From: Actinomycetota bacterium
GTDB lineage: Bacteria; Actinomycetota; CADDZG01; JAHWKV01
Reading direction: 5' to 3'
DNA: 64,000 nucleotides
Assembly (NCBI GenBank): GCA_030447305.1
Contig: JAUJPC010000002.1
Location: 62,001 to 126,000, forward strand
Under the pieces are notes generated by a model, which had not been told where the DNA came from, searched no databases, and worked only from the letters and a program-made list of their open reading frames with translations. Numbering within the stretch: the stretch's first letter is position 1; each line of letters opens with the position of its first letter. Positions 1 to 10,042 of this stretch are shown in pieces. The translations under genes were made by a program, and so were the position numbers.

Positions 1-837
1 GACCGCCACCGGCAGTTTCCTTCGTTGCCGGACCACCCAGGGAAGTCCCCGGACGGCCTGAACCACACCTCGCCGGGCTCTGGGGCTGGTAAATGCCAGG
101 GCAAACGCTTCCAAAGTCGCTCGGGTCACCTCCCGACCGGAGCGCAGGAGCCAGGTGGTCCATAGGCGGTTGCGTGTGATGATCTGCAGACGGGCGTCCT
201 TGTCGCGGATCGGCGACGGGTGGTGGTACGCAACCAGCTCCTCCACGTAAGCCAGGTCCCATCCGAGTGCCGCCATGGACAGAGCCAGATGGTCCTCCTC
301 ACCCCCAATGCCGAAATGGCTATCGAATCCGCCGGCCTGCAGGAATGCCTCCCGGCGCACGATCGCTCCGCACGCGATGAATCCCAGGATCAGCGGCCCG
401 GGAACGCCCGGCGGCTGCCCCAGAGGGCTTTTGGCCATAAGGTCGCAGGTCGGGTCGACCCGTTCGTCGTTGCCTACCAGCACCTTACCTGCCAGAAGGC
501 CCAGTTTGGGACTGGTCTCGAACGTCTCAGCAGCGGCATCCAGGATCCCGGGCGCCCACCACGAGTCGTCGTCGCAGAATGCGACAAACGGGGTGTCGAG
601 GGCTTCGACGCCGGCGTTTCGAGCGGCGGCACCTAGGTTCTGCTTAAGCTTTATGACTCGTACTTCGGGAAACCGCTCCTTCACCAGATCGGGGGAACCG
701 TCGGTCGAAGCGTTGTCGACAACCACCACCGGCGGGCGTTCGGGAAGCGCCCTAAGGCGCTCAAGGGTGCCGCAGAGGCCGTGGACGCGGTTGCGGGTGG
801 CGATCACAACGCCAACCGGACGGCTCCTCGACTCCAT
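1..837 (-). CDS. Family 2 glycosyltransferase, C-terminus off window edge
   Basis: Reverse frame from ATG at 837 reads MESRSRPVGVVIATRNRVHGL...VVVVDNASTDGS...FVAFCDDDSWW, a GT2 fold; open to base 1. Confidence 0.85.
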   Translation of the reverse strand, partial: MESRSRPVGVVIATRNRVHGLCGTLERLRALPERPPVVVVDNASTDGSPDLVKERFPEVRVIKLKQNLGAAARNAGVEALDTPFVAFCDDDSWWAPGILDAAAETFETSPKLGLLAGKVLVGNDERVDPTCDLMAKSPLGQPPGVPGPLILGFIACGAIVRREAFLQAGGFDSHFGIGGEEDHLALSMAALGWDLAYVEELVAYHHPSPIRDKDARLQIITRNRLWTTWLLRSGREVTRATLEAFALAFTSPRARRGVVQAVRGLPWVVRQRRKLPVAV

Positions 838-996
838 TGCGGCTTCTTTTCCGCTTCAGGCGAGGTTCAACCCCGGAATGGAAATAACAGGAAGGTAATT
901 CTCTATGGGGAAGTTACTTCTCGGCGTCTTGGGGAAGGAGGTGAAGAAGGAGCCGGCGAGCAAAGCCGGCAAAATCGATCTCTTGGGAGGCTCTAA

Positions 997-2646
997 CTGC
1001 GCATTCTCGGGATCAATGCCGCCTTTCACGATCCGGCTGCGGCTCTTGTGGTAGGCGGCAAAATAGTCGCTGCGTCGGAAGAAGAGCGGTTCACCCGCCG
1101 CAAGCACGGCAAGCCCGCGGTTCCCTTCTCGACGTGGGAGCTGCCCGAGTGCTCCGCCCGGTGGTGCCTCTCCTACGCCGGCCTGCGGCCCGAGGACCTG
1201 GACGCCGTCGCCTACTCCTACGATCCTTCGTTGGCGCTGCCCCCGGGGGACGACATCACAGCCGAGCTGTGGGAGGGCCTGAGGACCCTGTACGTCCAGC
1301 GAGCCCCAAAGTTTTTGACCACAGCTCTTCCCGGTCTGGACCCGCACTGCGTCAGGTTCGTCCCCCACCATGTTGCACACGCCGCTTCGGCCTACCTGGC
1401 CGGCCCCCACTCGGACTGCAGCGTCATGGTTTTGGACGGACGGGGGGAACGCACCTCCTACCTGGCGGGGAAGGTGAGGGACGGCAGGCTGGAGGTTCTG
1501 GCGATCCAGGAGCTGCCCCACTCCCTTGGATTGCTCTACGAGGAGGCCACCGAGCACCTCGGCTTTCACCGGGGTGGAGATGAGTACAAGGTCATGGCAC
1601 TGGCTTCCTACGGGCAGCCCGCGTATCTGCCCGCCCTGCGCGACCGGGTGAGAGCGACGGGGGACGGTGGGTTCCTCACCCTGCCGGTCGATTGGGCACA
1701 CCTCGTGCCGCGTCGCAGGCAGGACGATGGACGGGGGCCCGAGCACGCCAACCTGGCCTCTACCGTGCAGGTCCTGGTGCAGGAGGTGATGGGGCAGCTT
1801 GCCGACTGGCTGCATGCCCAAACCGGGGACTCCCGTCTGGTGCTTGCCGGGGGCGTTGCCCTGAACTGCGTGGCGAACTCGCACCTGCTTCAGCGCGGTC
1901 CCTTCGAGGAGATCTGGGTGCAACCGGCTTCGGGTGACTCGGGGACCGCCCTGGGAGCGGCCCTCTCCGTCGCCAAGGGGCTGGACGAGCCCATTGAGCC
2001 GATGGGCTCCGCCGCCCTCGGAAGGAGCTGGTCCGACGAGGAGCTCGAGAAGTTTCTGCTGATGGCCGATGTAAGCTACGACCAGCCGGAGGACATCGCC
2101 GATGCCGTGGCCGCAGTACTCGCCGACAACGGCGTGGTGGCGTGGTTCCAGGGCCGAAGCGAGTACGGTCCGAGAGCCCTCGGCCACCGCAGCCTGCTGG
2201 CCAACCCGTCCGTGGAGGGCAACCTCGAGCGGGTAAACGACATTAAGGGACGCGAGCAGTTCCGGCCGGTCGCTCCCATGGTTCTGAGCGAGCGTGCCGC
2301 CGACATCTTTCAGGGCCCGATGCCGAGCCCGTACATGCTGTTCACCCACAACGTGCTGCCCGGGTGGCGTGATCGAATCCCGGCCGTTGTACACGTCGAC
2401 GGATCCGCCCGTATTCAAACTGTGGCCTCGGCGGACGAGCCGCTGGTGGCCCGGATGCTTCAGTGCTTTGAGGCGAGAACCGGTATTCCGGTGGTGGTTA
2501 ACACCAGCCTCAACACCGCCGGTCGTCCGATGGTCGACGACCCCAGGGACGCCCTCGAGTGCTTTGGTTCCGCTCCGGTGGACGCCCTGGCCATAGGACC
2601 ATTCCTTGTTCGGCGGTCCGGAGTGAGCGCCGGGAGACGACCGTGA
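997..2646 (+). CDS. Carbamoyltransferase, NodU/CmcH family
   Basis: LRILGINAAFHDPAAALVVGGKIVAASEEERFTRRKHG N-terminus; YGPRALGHRSLLANP and VVNTSLN motifs. Homology extends upstream of the GTG at 1048 to a CTG at 997 behind GGGAGG. Confidence 0.88.
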   Translation: MRILGINAAFHDPAAALVVGGKIVAASEEERFTRRKHGKPAVPFSTWELPECSARWCLSYAGLRPEDLDAVAYSYDPSLALPPGDDITAELWEGLRTLYVQRAPKFLTTALPGLDPHCVRFVPHHVAHAASAYLAGPHSDCSVMVLDGRGERTSYLAGKVRDGRLEVLAIQELPHSLGLLYEEATEHLGFHRGGDEYKVMALASYGQPAYLPALRDRVRATGDGGFLTLPVDWAHLVPRRRQDDGRGPEHANLASTVQVLVQEVMGQLADWLHAQTGDSRLVLAGGVALNCVANSHLLQRGPFEEIWVQPASGDSGTALGAALSVAKGLDEPIEPMGSAALGRSWSDEELEKFLLMADVSYDQPEDIADAVAAVLADNGVVAWFQGRSEYGPRALGHRSLLANPSVEGNLERVNDIKGREQFRPVAPMVLSERAADIFQGPMPSPYMLFTHNVLPGWRDRIPAVVHVDGSARIQTVASADEPLVARMLQCFEARTGIPVVVNTSLNTAGRPMVDDPRDALECFGSAPVDALAIGPFLVRRSGVSAGRRP

Positions 2647-4175
2647 GCGGCTGCGATTTCGACATCGTTATCCCGACCGTGGGCCGGCTCTCGCTCTCAG
2701 CGCTGCTCAACAGCCTGGAGCACTCCACCGGGGATCCCCCCGGACGGATGTGGATAGTGAACGACGACCCCGGTTCGCCGGTGCTGCCCCTGCTTCCGCA
2801 AGGCGGCCGGCTGGCCGGCCGAACGACGGTGCTCTCAGGCCGCGGTCTGGGTCCCGCAGCCGCACGCAACGTTGGATGGAGAGCCTCAACGGCAAGCTGG
2901 GTGGCGTTTCTGGATGACGACGTACTGGTGCCGCAAGACTGGTTGGAGCGGCTTGCGGGGGACCTCAACGTGGGCCTTAGCGTCGGTGCGGTGCAGGGAA
3001 AGGTTCGAGTCCCCCGGCCGGTGGGACGCAGGCCGACCGATTGGGAGCGCAACACCATTGGGCTGGAGAACGCACGCTTCGCGACCGCCGACATGGCGTA
3101 CCGGCGGCGGGTTCTCGAGGAGATCGGCGGCTTCGACGAGCGCTTCCCCCGCGCATATCGGGAGGATGCCGACCTGGCGCTTCGGTGCATGGACGCCGGC
3201 TATGCGATCACAACCGGATCCCGATGGGTGCTTCATCCTGTGCGCAACGCAAACCGACGCGTGAGCCTGAGCGTGCAAAGGGGCAATGCGGACGACGCGT
3301 TGATGAACGCTCTTCACGGCACGGACTGGCGCAGCCGTGCCGGTGCCCAGAAAGGAAGTCGTCGGCGGCATGTGGTCGTGACCGGACTGGGATTAGCTAG
3401 TCTGACGGCCGCCGGGATAGGGGCCCGCACGGCCGCAGGGGCCGGTGCCGCCGCGTGGGCCGCCCTGACTGCCGACTTTGCCCGCAAACGAATCGCTCCA
3501 GGTCCCCGAACCGCCGATGAGGTCGCGACGATGATCGCTACGAGCATTGCACTCCCACCGCTGGCGACCTTGCACTGGCTCCTCGGGATCCGGCGGGCAA
3601 GACGCCTGCTTCGCGCCGCAGCCACGCCGCCCAAGGCCGTTTTTGTCGACCGCGACGGCACCCTGATCCTCGACGTCCCCTACAACGGGGATCCGGATCT
3701 GGTCAAACCGATGCCGGGAGCCCGCAACGCCATCCGGCGCCTCCGGGAGGCGTCCATCCCTCTGGCGGTTATCTCCAACCAGAGCGGCGTAGCAAGGGGA
3801 CTGATCTCCCTCGATCAGGTGGCGGCGGTGAACGAGCGGGTGGAGCGGGAGCTGGGGCCGCTCGGACTGTGGTTCATCTGCCCCCACGGCGCCGATGAGT
3901 CCTGTGGGTGTCGCAAGCCGGCGCCGGGACTTCTGCTGGAGGCGGCTTGTGCGCTGAAGGTGCCGGCGTCGCAGTGCGCATTCATCGGGGACATCGGATC
4001 GGATGTCGAGGCCGCCCGTGCGGCCGGAGTCCGGCCGATTTTGGTACCCACCCCGGTTACCCGGTCTGAGGAGATCCGCAATGCCGACGAGGTGGCCCCG
4101 GACCTGGAGGCGGCTGTCGATCTTCTGCTGGCGCCGCAGGTAAAACGGGGGCGCCCAAGGTGGAGATTGCTGTGA
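2643..4175 (+). CDS. Fusion: GT2 glycosyltransferase + HAD phosphatase (GmhB-like)
   Basis: N-terminal DIVIPTVGRLS...FLDDDVLVP (GT2); C-terminal VFVDRDGTLILDVPY...ISNQSGVARG...CGCRKPAPG...FIGDIGSDVEAA (histidinol-P/heptose-bisphosphate phosphatase). Confidence 0.87.
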   Translation: MSGCDFDIVIPTVGRLSLSALLNSLEHSTGDPPGRMWIVNDDPGSPVLPLLPQGGRLAGRTTVLSGRGLGPAAARNVGWRASTASWVAFLDDDVLVPQDWLERLAGDLNVGLSVGAVQGKVRVPRPVGRRPTDWERNTIGLENARFATADMAYRRRVLEEIGGFDERFPRAYREDADLALRCMDAGYAITTGSRWVLHPVRNANRRVSLSVQRGNADDALMNALHGTDWRSRAGAQKGSRRRHVVVTGLGLASLTAAGIGARTAAGAGAAAWAALTADFARKRIAPGPRTADEVATMIATSIALPPLATLHWLLGIRRARRLLRAAATPPKAVFVDRDGTLILDVPYNGDPDLVKPMPGARNAIRRLREASIPLAVISNQSGVARGLISLDQVAAVNERVERELGPLGLWFICPHGADESCGCRKPAPGLLLEAACALKVPASQCAFIGDIGSDVEAARAAGVRPILVPTPVTRSEEIRNADEVAPDLEAAVDLLLAPQVKRGRPRWRLL

Positions 4176-5227
4176 GCGGTCATGTGCTTGCGGTGAGGTT
4201 GGACAACGACGGTGACGTCCTGCTGTGCGGTCCGGCAATCAGAGCGCTGGGTCGCGGTTCCGATTCGCTCACGCTGTGGTGCGGGCCCCGCGGTGCGGCT
4301 GCCGGCTCGCTCCTGCCCGGGGTCGATTCCCTGCTGGTCTGTAGTGCTCCGTGGATCGACCCGGAGCCCGACCCGGTGGACCGCAGCAGCGTGATGGAGC
4401 TGGTGGAAGACCTGGCCGGACGGGATATCGATGAGGCGTTCATCTTCACGTCGTTCCACCAGTCCCCCCTGCCGGCGGCGCTGCTCCTTAAGATGGCAGG
4501 CATCCCGTTCGTTGCCGCCATCAGCGTGGACTACCCGGGCTCGCTTTTGGATCTGAGGCACCGGGTGCCCGACGACCAGCACGAGGTGGTACGCAGCCTC
4601 AGCCTGGTGGAAGCCGGCGGATACCGGCTTGCCGGCGAAGACGACGCCGCACTTCGAATATCCCGGGGCCCCGGTTCCAACCGGGCCATTCCCTTCCAGC
4701 AGGGGTATGTCGTGGTGCATCCGGGGGCCTCCGTTCCGGCTCGGGCGTGGTCGCCCGAGAGTAATCGTCGGCTGGTCCAAGCGCTGGCCGGCAGAGGCGA
4801 CAACGTGGTCGTCACCGGAGGAGCTTCCGAGCTCGCCCTGGCCTCGTTCGTCGCCGGGCCGGATTCTGAGCGGGTGTTGAATCTGGGGGGTCTGACCGAC
4901 CTTGCCGGCCTGGCGGGCGTTTTGGCCGGAGCGGGCGTTGTGGTGGTCGGAAACACCGGTCCCGCGCACCTGGCAGCCGCAGTAGGGACGCCGGTTGTGA
5001 GCCTGTACGCCCCGACGGTGCCGGCCGTCAGGTGGCATCCGTGGAAGGTCCCGCACGTCCTGCTGGGGAACCAGGAGATCCCTTGCTCCGGCTGCCGGGC
5101 CCGGACCTGTCCGGTCGAGGGTCATCCGTGCCTGTCCGGTGTGCCGGTCCCGGCGGTTATCGCTGCGGTGGACGCCCTCCGCGGGAGTCCGTTCGGGGCT
5201 CCCGTCCTGGCCGAGGCAAGCTCATGA
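4160..5227 (+). CDS. Glycosyltransferase family 9 (heptosyltransferase-like)
   Basis: VAVRLDNDGDVLLCGPAIRAL N-terminus; VVHPGAS, VVTGG, VVGNTGPAHLAAAVGTPVVSLYAPT motifs. Confidence 0.88.
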   Translation: MEIAVSGHVLAVRLDNDGDVLLCGPAIRALGRGSDSLTLWCGPRGAAAGSLLPGVDSLLVCSAPWIDPEPDPVDRSSVMELVEDLAGRDIDEAFIFTSFHQSPLPAALLLKMAGIPFVAAISVDYPGSLLDLRHRVPDDQHEVVRSLSLVEAGGYRLAGEDDAALRISRGPGSNRAIPFQQGYVVVHPGASVPARAWSPESNRRLVQALAGRGDNVVVTGGASELALASFVAGPDSERVLNLGGLTDLAGLAGVLAGAGVVVVGNTGPAHLAAAVGTPVVSLYAPTVPAVRWHPWKVPHVLLGNQEIPCSGCRARTCPVEGHPCLSGVPVPAVIAAVDALRGSPFGAPVLAEASS

Positions 5228-6159
5228 GGATCTTGTTGTGGCACGTCCACGGGTCCTGGACCACGTCGTTGGTCCAGGGCACCCACGACTATCTGGTGCC
5301 CGTGCTCCCCGGACGGGGACCGGACGGGCGCGGCAGGGCCCAAACGTGGGACTGGCCTTCCTCGGTGGTCGAGATGCCGCCGGACGAACTGCGCAAGACC
5401 GGCGTCGACGTGGTGATCTTTCAGCGGCCCACCGAGCTTGCCCTGGCGGAAGAGTGGCTGGGCGGGCGAAAGCCGGGCAGGGACTTTGCCGGGATCTATC
5501 TGGAGCACAACGCCCCTCAGGGGCGGATCAACGATATGGTCCATCCGGCCAAGGACCGCTCCGATCTGACGGTGGTTCACGTCACCCACTTCAACCGCCT
5601 GTTCTGGGACACCGGCTCCACCGAGACTACGGTGATCGAGCACGGCATAGTCGACCCGGGCTACCGGTATACCGGCGAGCTGGAGCGGATCGCATTGGCG
5701 ATCAACGAGCCGGTTCGGCGGGCCCGGGTGACCGGCACCGACCTCCTCGAACGGTTCGCCCGCTTGGCTCCCCTCGACCTTTTCGGGATGGGGGTGGCTC
5801 AGCTGGGGGGCATCGAAAATCTGCCGCAGGCCTCGCTGCACGACGAGATAGCTCGCCGCCGCGTATACCTGCACCCCATCCGTTGGACGTCGCTCGGACT
5901 ATCCCTGCTGGAGGCCATGCACCTGGGCATGCCGGTCGTGGCGCTCGCCACCACGGAAGCCACCGAAGCAATCCCTTCCTCCGCCGGCACGGTGTCCAAC
6001 CGCCCTGAGGTTCTGGAGGCGGCCCTTGGACGGCTTCTGGAGGATCCCGAGCACGCTCGTGCAATGGGGAGGGCGGCTCGAGAGGCGGCGCTGTCCAGGT
6101 ACGGGCTCAAACGGTTTCTTGACGATTGGGACGAGCTGCTGAAGGGGGTGATCGCATGA
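5224..6159 (+). CDS. Glycosyltransferase (GT1/GT4-like)
   Basis: MRILLWHVHGSW...; C-terminal GLSLLEAMHLGMPVVALATTEATEAIP donor-binding motif; ATGA overlap with next gene. Confidence 0.8.
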   Translation: MRILLWHVHGSWTTSLVQGTHDYLVPVLPGRGPDGRGRAQTWDWPSSVVEMPPDELRKTGVDVVIFQRPTELALAEEWLGGRKPGRDFAGIYLEHNAPQGRINDMVHPAKDRSDLTVVHVTHFNRLFWDTGSTETTVIEHGIVDPGYRYTGELERIALAINEPVRRARVTGTDLLERFARLAPLDLFGMGVAQLGGIENLPQASLHDEIARRRVYLHPIRWTSLGLSLLEAMHLGMPVVALATTEATEAIPSSAGTVSNRPEVLEAALGRLLEDPEHARAMGRAAREAALSRYGLKRFLDDWDELLKGVIA

Positions 6160-7367
6160 GAGTTGCCATGGTGTCGGAGCACGCCAGTCCACTGGCTGCG
6201 CTGGGAGGAGTGGATTCGGGAGGCCAGAACGTGCACGTCGCGGCCCTGGCCTCGCAGGTGGCCAAATCGGGGGCCGATGTTGTGGTTTACACGCGTAGAT
6301 CGGACAGGGCGCTGCCGCGCCGGGTTCGCATGGGCAACGTCGTGGTGGAGCACATCGCGGCAGGGCCCGCCGAGGAGGTTCCAAAGGATGAGCTTTTGCC
6401 CTTTATGGATGAGTTCGCCGAAAACCTCGGGCGGGCCTTTCGGCGGCAAAACCCGGACATCGTCCACTCGCACTTCTGGATGTCCGGACGTGCCGCGCTG
6501 GCTGCCGTTCCCCCGGAAACGCCGGTAGTCCACACGTTCCACGCCCTGGGGGTGGTCAAGCGCCGTAACCAGGGCGACCGTGACACCAGCCCCCCCGAAC
6601 GGCTGGAAGAGGAGAGGTCGATCCTGCGCGGTGCCGGCCACATCGTGGCAACGTGCACCGACGAGCTCTTCGAGCTCAAACGGCTGGGTGCTTCCGCCGA
6701 CCGGATCACGGTCGTGCCTTGCGGTGTCGACCTGGAGTTTTTCTCGGCGGCCGGTCCTCGGGAGCCCCGCCGTGCGGCAACCGGCCGGGTAGTCGTCCTC
6801 AGCCGGATCGTCGAGCGGAAGGGCATCGGCGACGCGGTCGCTGCCATGGCAGAGGTCCCGGGAGCCGAGCTGGTGATCGCCGGAGGGCCTCCGCTTGCCG
6901 ATCTGGACTCGGACACCGAGATCCGGCGCCTTCGGCGAATCGCCGAGTCGGAGGGGGTCGACGACCGAGTCACCTTCCGGGGGCAGGTACCCAGGGCAGA
7001 CGTTCCGGCGCTGCTGAGATCGGCCGACGTAGTGGTCTGCGTACCGTGGTACGAGCCGTTTGGGATTGTTCCATTGGAAGCGATGGCGTGCGGCCGGCCG
7101 GTGGTGGTCAGCGCAGTCGGAGGGATGATCGACTCAGTGGTTCACGGGGTCACCGGGCTTCACGTGCCGCCACGCAGCCCCGGCCAGCTGGCCGAAGCCT
7201 TGCGCATGCTCTTGGCCGACGACCAGCTCCGACAGTCCCTCGGGACCCAGGGCAGGTCGAGGACCGAGTCGAAGTACGGGTGGCCGAGGGTCGCCCACTC
7301 GACCATGCAGGTCTACCAAGCCGTTCTGGGGCTCCAGAGCTCTGCGGAGAGGAGAGTGATGCCATGA
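6156..7367 (+). CDS. Glycosyltransferase family 4
   Basis: MVSEHASPLAALGGVDSGGQNVHVAALA; FGIVPLEAMACGRPVVVSAVGG. Confidence 0.9.
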   Translation: MRVAMVSEHASPLAALGGVDSGGQNVHVAALASQVAKSGADVVVYTRRSDRALPRRVRMGNVVVEHIAAGPAEEVPKDELLPFMDEFAENLGRAFRRQNPDIVHSHFWMSGRAALAAVPPETPVVHTFHALGVVKRRNQGDRDTSPPERLEEERSILRGAGHIVATCTDELFELKRLGASADRITVVPCGVDLEFFSAAGPREPRRAATGRVVVLSRIVERKGIGDAVAAMAEVPGAELVIAGGPPLADLDSDTEIRRLRRIAESEGVDDRVTFRGQVPRADVPALLRSADVVVCVPWYEPFGIVPLEAMACGRPVVVSAVGGMIDSVVHGVTGLHVPPRSPGQLAEALRMLLADDQLRQSLGTQGRSRTESKYGWPRVAHSTMQVYQAVLGLQSSAERRVMP

Positions 7368-7978
7368 AATCCGGCAATGTCCTTCCCACCGGCAGGCTGC
7401 ACCTTGCCGCCCTGCGCCAGGTTCTCCGGCAGATCGGAAATGAGACCGCCACCGTCGACTCCTGGGCCGGCCAGCTGGTGACGGTCCTGGATGCCGGCGG
7501 CAAGCTCCTTGCGGTAGGCAACGGCGGAAGCGCCGCCGAAGCTCAACACCTGACCGCCGAGCTGGTCGGGCGTTTCCGCGACGACCGGCCTGCGCTCAAC
7601 GCACTGGCTCTACTGCCCGACACCTCATGCCTTACGGCCCTGTGCAACGACTACGGGGTGGAGGAGATATTTGCCCGGCAGGTCAGGGCCCATGGGAGGC
7701 CGGAGGACGTGCTCATCGCGATCAGCACCTCAGGGCGTAGTCCCAACGTGCTAGCGGCGGTCGAGCAAGCTCGGAAGATGTCGATAACCACGTGGGCACT
7801 GGCCGGCAGACGGCCCAACCCGCTGGGCGAAGCGTGCGACGAATGCATCTGCGTGGACAGCACGTCGACCGCAACGGTGCAGGAGGCGCATCTGATTCTG
7901 ATTCACCTTCTGTGTGCTGCGCTGGACTGCAGGCTCGGGGTCTCGTCGCCCCTGGAGTCGGTGGAAGCCGAGCTTTGA
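7364..7978 (+). CDS. gmhA: SIS-domain sedoheptulose-7-phosphate isomerase
   Basis: LLAVGNGGSAAEAQHLTAELVGRF...ISTSGRSPNVLAAVEQAR, GmhA signature. Confidence 0.88.
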   Translation: MKSGNVLPTGRLHLAALRQVLRQIGNETATVDSWAGQLVTVLDAGGKLLAVGNGGSAAEAQHLTAELVGRFRDDRPALNALALLPDTSCLTALCNDYGVEEIFARQVRAHGRPEDVLIAISTSGRSPNVLAAVEQARKMSITTWALAGRRPNPLGEACDECICVDSTSTATVQEAHLILIHLLCAALDCRLGVSSPLESVEAEL

Positions 7979-9357
7979 GCCGGGACCGCCTGCTCGTCAT
8001 CGGCGACTGCCTGCTGGACCGCGACATCATCGGCACAGTGACCCGGCGGGCCCCGGACGCTCCGGTCCCGGTGGTGGGCGATCCAGTCGAATCGAGCCGA
8101 CCGGGCGGGGCGGGCATGGCAGCGCTGCTGGCCGCCCGGGACGGAGGCCGGGTCAGCTTTCTGACCGCTCTGTCGCCCGATGCTCCCGGCCAGGAGCTCA
8201 GGAGTTTGCTCACCGATGAGGGGATCGAGCTGCTGGATCTCGGCCTGGCCGGTCCAACCCCGGAGAAGATCCGGATCGGCAGCGACAATGGGCCACTCCT
8301 GCGCCTCGACCGGGGCTGCGGCGGCGGGTCGGAGATCGCGGGCCGCCGCTTGGACCTTGCCGGAACGCTGGAGGAGGTGGACGGCGTCCTGGTCTCAGAT
8401 TACGGGCGCGGCGTGCCTCGCTTGCCCTGGGTCAGGGACTGCCTGGAAAGCCGAGACCGACGGTTGCCGCTGGTCTGGGATCCTCACCCCCTGGGTCCCG
8501 ATCCAGTAGTCGGTGCCACGCTGGTCACCCCGAACAGCGACGAGACGGCCCGGCAGACTCCTGAGATTCCGGGGAAGTCTCTCGGCGCAGTGGTGAGGCG
8601 GGCTCAGACCCTGGTTGCCCGGTGGCAGGTGCAAGCCGTGTCGGTGACGCTCGGCGAACGCGGAGCCGTGCTGGTGGACGGTTCGGGCAGCCCCCTGGCC
8701 ATCCCGGCCACCCCGGCGGAGTCGGGAGATCCTTGCGGGGCCGGCGACAAGTTCGCCTCCACCGCGGCGCTGGCGCTTCTGCGAGGGGACAGCCTTGCCG
8801 ATTCTGTGAGCACCGCGGTGCGCGAGGCATCCGCGTTTGTTCGAGACGGCGGGGCGGCAACCGTGTGCCGGAGCAGCCCTTCCCGACGGCGTGACTCCAG
8901 GCCGCTCGATGCGTTCGAGCTCGCCCGGAAGGTCGTCTCGGAGGGAGGAACGGTGGTGGCCACAGGAGGCTGCTTCGACCTGCTGCACGCCGGCCATATC
9001 AGCTTGTTGGAGCAAGCGAGAGCGCTCGGCGACTGTCTGATCGTCTGCCTGAACTCCGATGCCTCGGTGCGCCGGCTTAAAGGACCGTCGAGGCCCCTGG
9101 TGCATGAACAGGACCGCCGGCGGGTCCTGGAGGCCCTGACTGCGGTCGACGCGGTCGCCATATTCGACGAGGACACGCCCGTGGCTCTCTTACAGAGGCT
9201 GCGGCCGGCGATCTTTGCAAAGGGAGCGGATTACTCGGTAGCGGACCTGCCGGAAGCGGCGGCGCTCGCTGAGTGGGGCGGTCAGGCGGTCACGCTCCCT
9301 TACCTCAAGGGAAGGTCCACAACGGCTTTGATGAGGGAGGGTATTCGACTTGGATAA
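7975..9357 (+). CDS. hldE: Bifunctional heptose-7-P kinase / heptose-1-P adenylyltransferase
   Basis: PfkB-type N-terminal domain (GGAGMAALLAARDG, GDPCGAGDKFAS) plus C-terminal nucleotidyltransferase (GGCFDLLHAGHISLLEQARALGD). TTG start overlaps gmhA stop. Confidence 0.88.
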   Translation: MSRDRLLVIGDCLLDRDIIGTVTRRAPDAPVPVVGDPVESSRPGGAGMAALLAARDGGRVSFLTALSPDAPGQELRSLLTDEGIELLDLGLAGPTPEKIRIGSDNGPLLRLDRGCGGGSEIAGRRLDLAGTLEEVDGVLVSDYGRGVPRLPWVRDCLESRDRRLPLVWDPHPLGPDPVVGATLVTPNSDETARQTPEIPGKSLGAVVRRAQTLVARWQVQAVSVTLGERGAVLVDGSGSPLAIPATPAESGDPCGAGDKFASTAALALLRGDSLADSVSTAVREASAFVRDGGAATVCRSSPSRRRDSRPLDAFELARKVVSEGGTVVATGGCFDLLHAGHISLLEQARALGDCLIVCLNSDASVRRLKGPSRPLVHEQDRRRVLEALTAVDAVAIFDEDTPVALLQRLRPAIFAKGADYSVADLPEAAALAEWGGQAVTLPYLKGRSTTALMREGIRLG

Positions 9358-10042
9358 CAGTCATTTGGGAACCGTGATTGTCACCGGAGCAGCTTCCGGC
9401 CTGGGAGCGGCGGTGGCCGAAGCGGTTCTGGAGGCCGGCGGCACGCCGGTTTGCCTGGATCTACGCGAGCCGCTGCTTCCCATCGAGCACAAGATTGTCG
9501 ACATCTCGGACACGCCGGCCGTTGAGCATGCGGTGGCCCAGGTTGCCGCAGAGCACGCGGATCTGTTCGGTGTGGTGACCGCCGCCGGAACAGATGCTTG
9601 CGGGATGCTGGCGGACGTTCCGGCCAACAGCTGGGAACGAGTGATCAAGGTGAACCTGTTCGGAACCGCGGCGGTGGTGCGGGCGGCGCTGCCCCACCTC
9701 AGCGATCGAAACGGCAAGGTGGTCACGGTTGCCTCGACTCTGGGTCTGCGAGCCCTGAGCGATGCCACGGCCTACTGCGCCAGCAAGTTCGGGGTCGTAG
9801 GGTTTACCCGCGCGCTGGCCGCCGAGCTGGCCGGGCGGGTGGGAGTCACCCTGCTTATCCCGGGGGGAATGCACACCGCCTTCTTCGACGAGCGGATCGA
9901 AAAGTACAAGCCGCCCGCCGACCTGAAGCTCAACCGCCCTCAGGACGTCGCTGCGGCGGTCATCTTCGCCCTTCGTCAGCCTCCCGGCTGCGAGGTGAGG
10001 GAGATGGTGATAGCTCCGTCCCTGGAGTCGTGCTGGCCGTAG
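9350..10042 (+). CDS. Short-chain dehydrogenase/reductase
   Basis: VIVTGAASGLGAAVAEAV, YCASKFGVVGFTRALAAE. Confidence 0.88.
   Translation: MDNSHLGTVIVTGAASGLGAAVAEAVLEAGGTPVCLDLREPLLPIEHKIVDISDTPAVEHAVAQVAAEHADLFGVVTAAGTDACGMLADVPANSWERVIKVNLFGTAAVVRAALPHLSDRNGKVVTVASTLGLRALSDATAYCASKFGVVGFTRALAAELAGRVGVTLLIPGGMHTAFFDERIEKYKPPADLKLNRPQDVAAAVIFALRQPPGCEVREMVIAPSLESCWP

Noticed and set aside
856-2418. 520-aa minus-strand ORF opposite the carbamoyltransferase
   Set aside because: Antisense shadow ORF; composition typical of high-GC frame shadowing and no domain, whereas the plus strand is clearly carbamoyltransferase.
3815-5125. 436-aa minus-strand ORF across the GT2-HAD and GT9 genes
   Set aside because: Overlaps two well-supported plus-strand genes; no motifs.
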